A program made the translations under genes and the position numbers. Below the pieces are notes generated by a model. It ran no database searches. It was not told the origin of the DNA and saw only the letters and a program-made list of their open reading frames with translations. This document shows, piece after piece, positions 45,105 to 53,592 of a stretch of 63,712 nt of DNA (position 1 is the first letter of the stretch; each line of letters begins with the position of its first letter). The DNA comes from Lentibacillus populi (GTDB lineage Bacteria; Bacillota; Bacilli; Bacillales; Amphibacillaceae). The stretch is from NCBI GenBank assembly GCA_014642895.1, contig BMJD01000024.1:1-63712 (forward strand). The letters are read 5' to 3'.

Positions 45105-46421
45105 ATGATAGATCAAAACCAGTCACTGCCGAATGTGGCAGTTATCGGGCTCGGCAAGATTGGGCTGCCATTAGCTGCTGTGTTTGCCAATCATGGATGC
45201 CATGTTTTTGGTGCAGATATTAACAATGATGTCGTAAATGCTGTCAATCAAGGTAAATCCCATATTAACAATGAGCCAGGATTAGATCAGCTAGTCGCAA
45301 ATGCGTATAAAGATAAAACATTAACGGCTACTACCAAAAGTACAGAAGCCGTTTCCCAAGCAAATGTAATTGTTGTGATTGTTCCCGTATTAATTGATCA
45401 GCAAAATAATACCGATTACCGCTTTATTGATCAAGCGGTTGAAGACATAGCCAAGGGGATTAAAAAAGGCTCGTTAGTCATTTTTGAAACAACACTTCCA
45501 CCAGGGGATACACAACATCGGTTCGGCAAAAAAATAGAAGAAGTGGCGGGATTGCGTTTAGGTAAGGACTTCTATCTGGCATATAGTCCCGAAAGAGTTT
45601 ACTCCAATCGAATTATTGAAGATTTGCAGCACTATCCGAAAATCATTGGCGGAATTAACGAGAAAAGTGTTGAACTTGCTGCAAACTTTTACAAACAAAC
45701 ACTTAGCGGCGAATTAATCAAAGTAAGTTCATTGGAAACGGCAGAATTCGCCAAGGTAGCAGAGTGCGTGTATCGTGATGTGAATATTGCACTCGCAAAT
45801 GAACTTGCCCAGTTTGCCGATGAAAAAGGAGTGAATATCTCAGAAGTGATCGCAGCTAGCAATAGTCAACCCTATTCACATATACATTCCCCTGGTATTG
45901 GGGTTGGCGGACACTGCATCCCAATTTATCCCCACTTTTTTATCAACAAAGGCTTGGGCCAGGGGCTAACGACGCTGTCACGGCAAATCAATGATAACAT
46001 GGCAAATGACGCAATTTTAAAAATTGAAAAAGAGCTCGGATCCCTGGCGAATAAAAATGTGCTTATTTTAGGCTTATCCTATCGGGAAAATGTCAAGGAG
46101 CCAACCAAGTCTACCACATTGTTATTAATTGATTTACTACAAGATAGAAATGCAAATATTTTCGTAAATGATCCACAGTTTTCAGATCACGAAATTGCCG
46201 AATTTAGTGTTCACCCGTTATCATTGGATGACTCTTTTGTTTCCAAAATAGATGTAGTAATTCTCCAAGCCTTTCATTCAGAATACGCCGATCTTGGGTT
46301 TAGGCAATTTAGCAACTGTCAGCTGGTTTTTGATGGAAGAAATAAACTAAACAAAGAACAGATTACCACGTTGGGCATTGATTATCAAAGTATCGGAAAT
46401 GCAAGTAAAGGGATGAATTAA
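45105..46421 (+). CDS. nucleotide-sugar 6-dehydrogenase (WbpA/WecC-like)
   Basis: The 438-residue enzyme has an N-terminal VAVIGLGKIGLPLA Rossmann motif and ETTLPPGDTQ. The catalytic cysteine is in GVGGHCIPIYP (near residue 266), and the C-terminal domain has GLSYRENVKEPTKS. These enzymes oxidise C6 of UDP-GlcNAc, UDP-ManNAc or UDP-Glc to the uronic acid with two NAD+. UDP-GlcNAc is the likely substrate if the cluster makes the diacetamido uronic acid. GAGGTTG precedes the ATG. The aminotransferase gene starts three bases after its stop, so the two are coupled. Confidence 0.88.
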   Translation: MIDQNQSLPNVAVIGLGKIGLPLAAVFANHGCHVFGADINNDVVNAVNQGKSHINNEPGLDQLVANAYKDKTLTATTKSTEAVSQANVIVVIVPVLIDQQNNTDYRFIDQAVEDIAKGIKKGSLVIFETTLPPGDTQHRFGKKIEEVAGLRLGKDFYLAYSPERVYSNRIIEDLQHYPKIIGGINEKSVELAANFYKQTLSGELIKVSSLETAEFAKVAECVYRDVNIALANELAQFADEKGVNISEVIAASNSQPYSHIHSPGIGVGGHCIPIYPHFFINKGLGQGLTTLSRQINDNMANDAILKIEKELGSLANKNVLILGLSYRENVKEPTKSTTLLLIDLLQDRNANIFVNDPQFSDHEIAEFSVHPLSLDDSFVSKIDVVILQAFHSEYADLGFRQFSNCQLVFDGRNKLNKEQITTLGIDYQSIGNASKGMN

Positions 46422-46423
46422 AC

Positions 46424-47548
46424 ATGCAAAATAATAAATTCGGACAGATACCAATGGTTGATTTAAAAGAAGAGGCTAAGTTGTTAAGAAATCCCCTCTT
46501 AACCGAATTAACCGAGGTTTTAAATAGTGGGGGATATATATTAGGGGAAAAAGGGAAAAAACTGGAAAAGGTAGCTTCCAGCTATTTAGGAACATCTTAT
46601 AGTCTTGGAGTAGGAAATGGTACCGATGCCCTTATATTAGCTTTAAAAGCATTAGACATTGGACCAGGAGATGAGGTCATCACTACCCCATTTACCTTCT
46701 TTGCGACTGCCGAGGCAATTGCACAAACTGGGGCAAAACCGGTGTTTGTTGATATTGAGGAAACTACTTATAACATTGACCCCGAAAAATTGGAAGAAAA
46801 AATAACCCATCATACAAAAGCGATTATGGTCGTTCATTTATTTGGGCAGGCGGCTAATATGCAGGAAATAAAGCGAATCGCAAGTGACAATAACTTGTAT
46901 GTCATCGAGGATGCCTGTCAAGCCTTTGGAACCGAGTACCAAGGAAAAAAAGCAGGCGCAATTGGGGACATTGGCTGTTTCTCCTTTTTTCCGTCCAAAA
47001 ATTTCGGTGCATTTGGTGATGGTGGGCTTGTCACAACAAATCAGAAGGTATGGTATGAAAAAATAAATATACTCAGGAATCATGGGAGCGAACAGAAATA
47101 TCATCATGCGGCAATTGGTATGAACAGCAGGCTTGATGAATTTCAGGCAGCAATTTTGCTTACCAAATTTATTTATTTAGACTCCTATTTGCATAAGCGA
47201 ATAGAAATCGCCAGAAGATACACGCACAGCTTCAACAATCTTTTTAAAACACCAACCATCCCGGAAAGGCGAAGGCACACCTTCCATCAGTACTGTATCG
47301 AATTAGACAAACGGGATGAGCTTGCAAAGGAACTAAATAATAACGGCATCGCCTCTGCTATTTATTATCCGATTCCGCTGCATTTGCAAAAGGCTTTCCA
47401 CTATCTTGACTATCAGAAGGGTGATTTCCCGATTGCCGAAAAAGCAGCTCAAAGAATATTAGCGTTGCCAATTTTTCCTACACTTTCCGTTGAGAAACAG
47501 GACTACATTATTTCAGTAGTCAAAAAGTTTGCCGAGAACAATGGGTAA
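46424..47548 (+). CDS. DegT/DnrJ-type aminotransferase (WbpE-like)
   Basis: The 374-residue PLP enzyme shows the family signatures: GVGNGTDALILALKALDIGPGDEV, TPFTFFATAE, the aspartate in EDACQAFG, and the PLP lysine in SKNFGAFGDGG. The segment FPIAEKAAQRILALPIFP is the usual C-terminal helix and strand. It transfers an amino group from glutamate to a keto sugar nucleotide. In the WbpE setting it acts at C3 of a UDP-hexuronic acid after WbpB. It directly follows the 6-dehydrogenase gene with a three-base gap. Confidence 0.88.
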   Translation: MQNNKFGQIPMVDLKEEAKLLRNPLLTELTEVLNSGGYILGEKGKKLEKVASSYLGTSYSLGVGNGTDALILALKALDIGPGDEVITTPFTFFATAEAIAQTGAKPVFVDIEETTYNIDPEKLEEKITHHTKAIMVVHLFGQAANMQEIKRIASDNNLYVIEDACQAFGTEYQGKKAGAIGDIGCFSFFPSKNFGAFGDGGLVTTNQKVWYEKINILRNHGSEQKYHHAAIGMNSRLDEFQAAILLTKFIYLDSYLHKRIEIARRYTHSFNNLFKTPTIPERRRHTFHQYCIELDKRDELAKELNNNGIASAIYYPIPLHLQKAFHYLDYQKGDFPIAEKAAQRILALPIFPTLSVEKQDYIISVVKKFAENNG

Positions 47549-47569
47549 AAGACATATCCATTGTTCTTC

Positions 47570-48853
47570 TCAGTCAATGGATACTAATTTTATAAAGTCA
47601 TTCCACTTCTTATTGTTGATCTTTGTAATACTCTCCTGATGTTCCCGTATGTTGTACACAGTAAAGTCGCGGTAGCTAAATCGGGAATCCTTTATTAAAC
47701 GGCATAATACACTTACATCTTCATACAGCCTGCCATTTTCAAAAGTGATGACAGGAAATCCCCCTGCCTTTTGTAAAAACGATGTTCGGTATATTCGAGG
47801 ACCAAGGGGAAAACGATACCCTAACAAATCGTTTAGGCCATTGACAGCTTTTCCTTTGGCAACACCTTTAAAAAGTACATCCACTTCATTTTTTAACTGT
47901 TTCCATCTCCGCAAATTGCCGTACAACACCGAAACATCGTTCGGAAGGTCTGATAAATTTTGCTTTATAACAGAAATGGCGTCAGGATCAAGCCAATCAT
48001 CAGCATCAAGCTCCAATATAAAATCAGATGTAACATGCGGTAACAAATCGTTTAATGCCCTTGCTTTTCCCTCATTTGTTTTACGAAATACAAGCACTTG
48101 CTTTCCATTATCCCAGCGCTTTAGTTGTTCAAGTGAATTATCCGTTGATCCATCGTCCATGACTAGAACCTGTTGAGGTTGTTCACTTTGCATGAAACAG
48201 GAAGCAATAGCTGTTTCTACATATTTCCTCATATTATAATTTGCTAGCAAAACAGTAATGGCCGGGTGATCCGTTTTTATTTTTTGTTGCTGATATTTCT
48301 GGATAAATTGCTGCTTCTCTATTGTATTTGCAGCATTATTTTTCCTTGCTTGTTTGATGATACCTTCCTTCTTAATTATAAAGGCAGTGTCCATTTTGCT
48401 AAGCCAAGCAGGTAAAAGTGCCTCCTTAAAAGGCAGCTGATAGCTGGACATAAAACGTTCCTGTTTTAGCAACACTGTGGGGACTAATAATGGCCAATGG
48501 GTAACAATGTTGCGATGACAATGTAGTGTTGCTAAAATCGCTTTTTTGTTTGGGATGTGGAGGGATCCATCATTAATGTTAGCAGTCAGGTAGTCTGAAT
48601 CATGAAGAAATAACACATATGGACTTGTTACCCCGTCAATAACCGTATTCAAGGTTTCCCCAAGGTCGTTATTTTTGATTGTAACAAGCTGAACTTGCTC
48701 AAACCAATTTTGTTGATTTTGGAAGGAACTATTTTGCGCTTGGACAATGATAATGGATTCCAACCTGGAGCGTATTTCTTTTAAAGAGACGAGCGCCTTT
48801 TGCAATAATGCCTGATCGGTATATTGAACAAGAATAGCAGTAATGTCTTTCAA
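47570..48853 (-). CDS. two-domain glycosyltransferase (GT2-like)
   Basis: The 427-residue protein has a typical GT2 domain from about residue 200: ITVLLANYNMRKYVETAI, then VMDDGSTDNS, then ELDADDWLDPDA as the DxD site, then the acceptor region. The first 190 residues form a second, degenerate GT-A-like domain with a similar start (ITAILVQYTDQALLQK) and HDSDY in place of the DxD. It has no membrane segment. It is convergent with the aminotransferase gene and closes the sugar cluster. Its donor is unknown. Confidence 0.78.
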   Translation of the reverse strand: MKDITAILVQYTDQALLQKALVSLKEIRSRLESIIIVQAQNSSFQNQQNWFEQVQLVTIKNNDLGETLNTVIDGVTSPYVLFLHDSDYLTANINDGSLHIPNKKAILATLHCHRNIVTHWPLLVPTVLLKQERFMSSYQLPFKEALLPAWLSKMDTAFIIKKEGIIKQARKNNAANTIEKQQFIQKYQQQKIKTDHPAITVLLANYNMRKYVETAIASCFMQSEQPQQVLVMDDGSTDNSLEQLKRWDNGKQVLVFRKTNEGKARALNDLLPHVTSDFILELDADDWLDPDAISVIKQNLSDLPNDVSVLYGNLRRWKQLKNEVDVLFKGVAKGKAVNGLNDLLGYRFPLGPRIYRTSFLQKAGGFPVITFENGRLYEDVSVLCRLIKDSRFSYRDFTVYNIREHQESITKINNKKWNDFIKLVSID

Positions 48854-48992
48854 TTATAAAACTCCCTCTTCTACATCGTTTTAGCTAAACCGTATACATT
48901 TTATTGTATTCTCCTTATCAAAAGGCGTTCCGATAAGAGCCCCCTCTATATGGAAAAGTCGGTTTAACGTTTGGTGCGCAGGGATGGAACTA

Positions 48993-49165
48993 CATGTCAG
49001 CCATAATCAGTTGAATCACTCAACATCTCAATCAAACTTGCAAACAGTTTTCATTGCTACCCCCTTTCCTAATTCTCTTCTACATCTGTCACCTAAAAAG
49101 ACATCGCGGTTGCTTTTTGCTAGTATCACTTTTCCAAATTGGTCAAATCCACCTGCAACTTGTAA
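48993..49165 (-). pseudogene. decayed C-terminal fragment of an APH-like kinase gene
   Basis: The DNA resembles the 3' part of the intact kinase gene at 50933-51859. Shared stretches include CCATAATCA, TCAACATCT, CAAACAGTTTTC and CTAAAAAGACAT in the same order. Only about 60 codons of the C-terminus are present, with several frame changes. No start or upstream part is visible, so this is a relict of a duplicated gene. Confidence 0.6.
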
Positions 49166-49210
49166 CATGGGTAGGAAAATCTAATGTTGCTATAGTAACC
49201 TGTCTTTGAT

Positions 49211-49726
49211 TTAATTCCATTTATGTTTTATGTACTTTTCCAAAAAGTGCCCAACGATACCGCAAATAATTCCAAAAAGAAGCCCATTGAATATAGGACT
49301 GGATAAGAATGTAAAAAACCGGATATGGACGAGGAAGTAGTGGTGATAATAAACGCCAACATTCATCCCAACGACAAATGCAATAAAAAAACCCGTTAAG
49401 TACGTCTCTTTAGGAGGATCTTTCTCCTCTTGCTGATAATTTATAATAATTGCTTTGTTATAAGCATGCCAAATTGAAAAAGCATACGTAGACGGATAAA
49501 ATAACCCCCATTGATGATCGAAAATATCATGAGCCCTTTGTGCCTCTCCATGAAAAGAATGAAGAATAGACATATTTAAACTGGAAAAACCATTAAAAAC
49601 AATTTCCAATATTAAAAGCAGTGTACCAAAAAAATACTGTCCGTTATAAAACTGGCCGAAACCAGCCATTATGATCGACCACAATAAAGCTGCCACAGGA
49701 GATTTATATTCTTTATTCGGTTTCAT
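49211..49726 (-). CDS. multi-pass membrane protein
   Basis: The 171-residue protein has about four membrane segments: one near residues 10-35 with GFGQFYNGQYFFG, which recalls TM2-domain proteins, then three more from about residue 90 on, and a histidine- and tyrosine-rich loop (GVYYHHYFLVHIRF). AGAAGGGAT precedes the ATG at 49726. The family is not recognised. It is transcribed away from the kinase and CBO0543-like genes and has no obvious partner. Confidence 0.55.
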   Translation of the reverse strand: MKPNKEYKSPVAALLWSIIMAGFGQFYNGQYFFGTLLLILEIVFNGFSSLNMSILHSFHGEAQRAHDIFDHQWGLFYPSTYAFSIWHAYNKAIIINYQQEEKDPPKETYLTGFFIAFVVGMNVGVYYHHYFLVHIRFFTFLSSPIFNGLLFGIICGIVGHFLEKYIKHKWN

Positions 49727-49879
49727 ACAATCCCTTCTATCGCTATGCCTCATTCAAAGTAATGTCGCTATCCATAGTTCTGTGTTTAAGGATCGTTACA
49801 TCAATAGAGATCATCTTTGGCTGTTGTCGGGGGAAGCTATATCTGCAGCTTCTTTACTAGCTTATTTAGGCTTACATGT

Positions 49880-50365
49880 CTAATCATCATCCTCTTTATT
49901 TAGTAAGTCCATTCCTGAATACGTATTGATACCCCCTATAAAGCCGCGTGCCCCAAGAAAATAAAGCGTAAGCGAAATGAGATTATGTACTACGGACCAT
50001 CGAATCCATCGAATGAGACGCGTTTTTCGTTCCAACAACCATTCAAAAGCAGTCATCGGTACACTAAATAAAAATGCTTTACCAATAATGGAAGAACATT
50101 TCGACTTTGATGTTGCTTTTATAAAAAGCGTACAGGCAATGGGTAGCATTAAAAAATCAAACAAGATGCTTTTATCACTAAATCGTTTAAACAGCCGGAC
50201 AGGATACTTTACTCGACGGGTTTTGACCATAAATTCATCAAGTAAATTCGCTAAAAACCCAGTCAAAAAGAAAGTGATCAGCAAATTCTTTGAAGGCTTC
50301 CTAAATAAAATAGGTAACAGACCGAGCCCCAATGCAAAAAATCCTCGTAAAATAATTTTTTCCAT
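49880..50365 (-). CDS. CBO0543-family membrane protein
   Basis: The 161-residue protein has about four membrane helices and matches the CBO0543 pattern from memory: LLPILFRKPSKNLL, VKYPVRLFKRF, then an ILFDFLMLPIACTLF helix and FEWLLERKTRLIRW. The family is common in spore-formers and uncharacterised. The ATG has AAAGGATTG before it. It is a single gene. Confidence 0.7.
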   Translation of the reverse strand: MEKIILRGFFALGLGLLPILFRKPSKNLLITFFLTGFLANLLDEFMVKTRRVKYPVRLFKRFSDKSILFDFLMLPIACTLFIKATSKSKCSSIIGKAFLFSVPMTAFEWLLERKTRLIRWIRWSVVHNLISLTLYFLGARGFIGGINTYSGMDLLNKEDDD

Positions 50366-50539
50366 GATGACAATCCTTTCTTACTTGGATCATTTTTACT
50401 TGTTGATCATTCCATAATATGCCCAATAAGAAGGAACAGTATGAATAACATAGTGTTTGTATCGTTGTATGAAGTCAAAAGAATGGAATATGGATACGAA
50501 AGATAAGAGTAAATCTGTGGTGTGTACATCCTTAGATTA

Positions 50540-50659
50540 TCATTTATAGTGGTGATTTCCTGAATAGCAATATCCTTTACAGCCATATCCTCCATAATGT
50601 AAAACAGCACCCTGTGATGTTTCTCCTGGGGTTAGTCTTATTTGTTTTCCCTGTTCCAT
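50540..50659 (-). CDS. 39-residue Gly/Tyr/Cys/His-rich peptide
   Basis: A minus-strand frame from ATG at 50659 encodes 39 residues: a polar start MEQGKQIRLTPGETSQG and a tail with GGYGCKGYCYSGNHHYK. ACGGAGG stands before the ATG. The tail with two cysteines, five tyrosines or histidines and several glycines could belong to a spore-coat peptide or to a small precursor of a modified or disulfide-bonded peptide. No modification enzyme lies nearby, so a coat role is more economical. An inverted repeat begins 39 bases upstream and extends to 50873. Not recognised. Confidence 0.5.
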   Translation of the reverse strand: MEQGKQIRLTPGETSQGAVLHYGGYGCKGYCYSGNHHYK

Positions 50660-50697
50660 CAAAAAACCTCCGTTAACTTTTTTGCTAGTTATCTTTG

Positions 50698-50873
50698 TAA
50701 CCTGGGTTCCCGGAAAATTATACCTAGGATTCTTTAAAGCCGTATAAATAAAGGATCCTTGAATTATTTTCGTCAACACATAGGTTAATTTATACCTATG
50801 GAGCCAAATGAAGAATCCAGTGTTATTAAGGGTTTCAAGCGCCTAGGTATAAAAAACCGGGAATCCAGGTTGT
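50698..50873. repeat. long imperfect inverted repeat, about 31-bp arms
   Basis: The left arm at 50698-50730 and the right arm at 50843-50873 are inverted copies: CCTAGGTATAA at the inner sides and CCAGGTTNCAA at the outer. They agree at about four bases in five and enclose about 112 bases. This could be the ends of a small miniature element or duplicated regulatory sequence. The 50660-50932 gap holds nothing else I can support. Confidence 0.6.
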
Positions 50874-50932
50874 AATTAAATGCAAATTATGCAGAAGGAG
50901 AATATCCTAGTATTGAACAATCTTATTCAATA

Positions 50933-51859
50933 CTACATATCAAGTCCATAATCAACTGGATCCATCAACATCTTTATCAAACTTTCAAACAGTTTTCGCT
51001 GCTCCACTCTCTCCCAATCCTCCTCAACATCAGCCATCAGCCACATCACCTCATCTAAAAAGACATGCTCAATTGCTTCTTGCCAGAATTGCTTTTCTAA
51101 ATTGGTCAACTGGACGTTTGCCTTATATCCATTCAGAAAAAGCTTCCATTGCCGAGGTGTAAAGATTGTATCCGGGGCAGTCGACAGTTCATTATGAAAT
51201 AACAAAAGGGCTAATGCCAAGTCAAAAATACGGGGAATCCATATTGCATTATCGGGATCAATTAAATAGGGTTCTGGTGTATAAATCAGGTTATTTGCCT
51301 TGAAATCGTGTGGTGTTGCAATAGACGGCAAATTGCTGTTTTTAAAATTATTTTGTTGTCTGACGATTTCCAGCAGCTTTTGTTTTAATTCCATGCTGTC
51401 GATAATAATGTTATGTTGTTCGGCACTACGTTCAATATCTTGCATACTTTCTTCTACTTCGTCGTCCGTAAAATCAAAGACATCATATTCTGCCAAAGAA
51501 AACGTGTTTTCCTTTGGAGACAAAGAATGAATACGTCCCAGTAATTCACCTGCCTCTACAATTTCCTGGTCTTTACCGGAATAGGTAAACCCCTTGATGA
51601 ACGGATAAACGACATATGTATCATTACCGATTTTTTGCGGATTTGCTGTAGCCAGCGGGACAGGGGTTACGACCTGAATCCCGTTTTCTTTTATTGAGGT
51701 GGTATAGTTTGTCAAACATTTTGCACGCCTTTGCGTTCGCTTAACAATGACATCTCCCTTTTGATAAGGGACACGAAAAACGGGCGAAAAAGGATAGATA
51801 CTTACTGGTTCCTCTTTTATCTGCAAACCAAATCGTTTTACTATATCCTTTGCATTCAT
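50933..51859 (-). CDS. APH-fold phosphotransferase (spore-kinase-like)
   Basis: The 308-residue protein has the protein-kinase-like aminoglycoside phosphotransferase fold: FRVPYQKGDVIVKRTQ (nucleotide loop and lysine), TPHDFKANNLIY with the catalytic aspartate near residue 192, and LIDPDNAIW for metal binding. Bacillus coat kinases of the CotS/YsxE kind and antibiotic kinases share this fold, so antibiotic resistance should not be inferred. A large C-terminal helical domain follows. The ATG has AAAAGGGGG upstream. A 17-bp palindrome lies about 25 bases before it. A degraded copy of its 3' end lies at 48993-49165. Confidence 0.75.
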   Translation of the reverse strand: MNAKDIVKRFGLQIKEEPVSIYPFSPVFRVPYQKGDVIVKRTQRRAKCLTNYTTSIKENGIQVVTPVPLATANPQKIGNDTYVVYPFIKGFTYSGKDQEIVEAGELLGRIHSLSPKENTFSLAEYDVFDFTDDEVEESMQDIERSAEQHNIIIDSMELKQKLLEIVRQQNNFKNSNLPSIATPHDFKANNLIYTPEPYLIDPDNAIWIPRIFDLALALLLFHNELSTAPDTIFTPRQWKLFLNGYKANVQLTNLEKQFWQEAIEHVFLDEVMWLMADVEEDWERVEQRKLFESLIKMLMDPVDYGLDM

Positions 51860-51884
51860 CTTAATCCCCCTTTTTATAAGTCTA

Positions 51885-51901
51885 TAGTAATTATATTACT
51901 A
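51885..51901. promoter_or_regulatory. 17-bp palindrome before the APH-like gene
   Basis: TAGTAAT-TAT-ATTACTA is a perfect seven-base inverted repeat around three bases, 26 bases before the start. It is placed like a repressor operator; the regulator is unknown. Confidence 0.35.
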
Positions 51902-51991
51902 CAAGATTCAGACATTTCAACCTAACCACTTTACAAATTCTAGTTTTAAAGTAACATGATACTTTTCTAAAAAATTGATTAATTCGGCATA

Positions 51992-52020
51992 TTGTTAACC
52001 TTGTCCCGGCCTGCTATGCT
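51992..52020 (+). promoter_or_regulatory. possible promoter of the AprX-like protease gene
   Basis: TTGTTA (51992-51997), a 17-base spacer and TATGCT (52015-52020). The spacing is right but both hexamers are imperfect. The rest of the 320-bp gap (51860-52179) has only the palindrome. Confidence 0.4.
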
Positions 52021-52179
52021 AGTATCAAATGAATCATCACCTATCAGATTGGCAAACTCTTAGAAAACGAACAAGATATGTGAATGGACAGCCCAGATGA
52101 TGGTTAGCATACCTTGTTCAACATCATTGTTGTTTCGCAAGTAGATTTTAAAAATATAAAATCACAAGGAGGAAACAAA

Positions 52180-53484
52180 ATGAGCAGTCGAAAAAGAGTA
52201 TGGTATGATGAAGCCGGCCGGAAACTGGATCCTGGATTAGTGGAAGAACTACGGTACAAACGAAAAAAAGATCCTTATGAAACAGACGACGAGAACATCC
52301 CAGTTATTGTTTATTTTGCGAAGAGCATGGAAAGGAGCAAGGTGGATGATCTTATAAAAACCTGTCATCAGGAAGCGAACAACAAGATTGGCAATGATTT
52401 GGGAATGGACAATACGGTCTGTGGTCATCTTACACCAAAAATGATACGGAAAATCAAAGATCATGAAGCAATTGATCGGATCTTTTACGATCGTCAAGTT
52501 ACAGCCCTGCTTGACATTGCTACGGAACAAATTGGTGCAATTAACGTACAGGAACAGTCCGGTTTTACTGGAAAAGACGTTGGCATTGCCATAATTGATA
52601 CAGGAATTTTTCCTCATGATGATTTAACAAAGCAAGCGAATCGTATTGTTGCTTTTAAAGATTTTATTAATGATAATAAAGAAGCATATGATGATAATGG
52701 ACATGGAACGCATTGCGCTGGCGATGCAGCGGGTGATGGCTATCAGTCAGACGGAAAATATACTGGTCCCGCACCAGGAGCCTCGCTAATTGGGGTAAAA
52801 GTGCTGGATCAGAATGGAAGCGGCAGATTATCGACCATTATAAAAGGCATTTCCTGGTGTATACAACATAAAGAAGACTACAACATCCGGGTCATTTCTC
52901 TTTCTTTAGGTGCCGAGGCTTATGAATCCTATCGGGATGACCCGTTAGCCCAAGCAGCTCAAGAAGCATGGCATCAAGGAATTGTTGTTTGTGCTGCTGC
53001 CGGGAATGACGGACCAAAGCCTATGACAATCAGTACGCCAGCAATCGATCCGTTCATTATCACTGTTGGATCGGCAGTGGATCAAAATACCGAGTCACGT
53101 TCCGACGACGAAATTGCTGATTATTCCAGCCGAGGACCTACAATTGATTCACTGATTAAGCCTGATATTTATGCACCCGGGACCGATATAATTTCGCTGC
53201 TGGCACCAGATTCAGAGTTGGAAAAACAAGTGCCGGAACAAATTATCGACGACTATTATTTGCAGCTATCCGGTACGTCGATGGCAACCCCAATATGTGC
53301 AGGTGTTGTCGCATTGATGCTTGAGGCAAATCCTGCACTTAGCCCGAACGATGTAAAGAGCATTTTGCAAACTACTGCCCCACCAATGTTTGATGATCAT
53401 TGGGGATATATTGAAGCAAAAAATGCAGTCGCAATGGCGCAAAATTATGCCCATAACCAGCTTGAGGTTAGTGAGGCGAAGTAA
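52180..53484 (+). CDS. aprX: AprX-like intracellular S8 peptidase
   Basis: The 434-residue subtilase has the catalytic triad in IIDTGIFPHDD (Asp), GHGTHCAGD (His) and SGTSMATPICAG (Ser). It starts with a propeptide-like region that includes VDDLIKTCHQEA and a Pro-Lys-MIRKIK segment. No signal peptide is present, in agreement with the intracellular AprX group (442 residues in B. subtilis). It probably degrades proteins late in growth. The ATG at 52180 has AAGGAGG seven bases upstream; the longer frame from 52114 lacks a site. It ends in a strong terminator. Confidence 0.88.
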   Translation: MSSRKRVWYDEAGRKLDPGLVEELRYKRKKDPYETDDENIPVIVYFAKSMERSKVDDLIKTCHQEANNKIGNDLGMDNTVCGHLTPKMIRKIKDHEAIDRIFYDRQVTALLDIATEQIGAINVQEQSGFTGKDVGIAIIDTGIFPHDDLTKQANRIVAFKDFINDNKEAYDDNGHGTHCAGDAAGDGYQSDGKYTGPAPGASLIGVKVLDQNGSGRLSTIIKGISWCIQHKEDYNIRVISLSLGAEAYESYRDDPLAQAAQEAWHQGIVVCAAAGNDGPKPMTISTPAIDPFIITVGSAVDQNTESRSDDEIADYSSRGPTIDSLIKPDIYAPGTDIISLLAPDSELEKQVPEQIIDDYYLQLSGTSMATPICAGVVALMLEANPALSPNDVKSILQTTAPPMFDDHWGYIEAKNAVAMAQNYAHNQLEVSEAK

Positions 53485-53496
53485 ATTATGGTATTA

Positions 53497-53528
53497 GCGG
53501 CCTTCATTTAAATGGAGGCCGTTTTTTT
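53497..53528 (+). terminator. terminator of the AprX-like gene
   Basis: GCGGCCTTCATT and AATGGAGGCCG pair with a small loop, followed by TTTTTTTC. Confidence 0.85.
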
Positions 53529-53592
53529 CGTCATATAATTTCCTTGTTGCTGTGCCGAAATGGGTTTTCTTTTTAATACCTTTGCATATTGA

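Noticed and set aside
50933-51859. Aminoglycoside resistance gene
   Set aside because: The APH fold is shared with coat and sugar kinases; nothing in the sequence or the context supports an antibiotic substrate.
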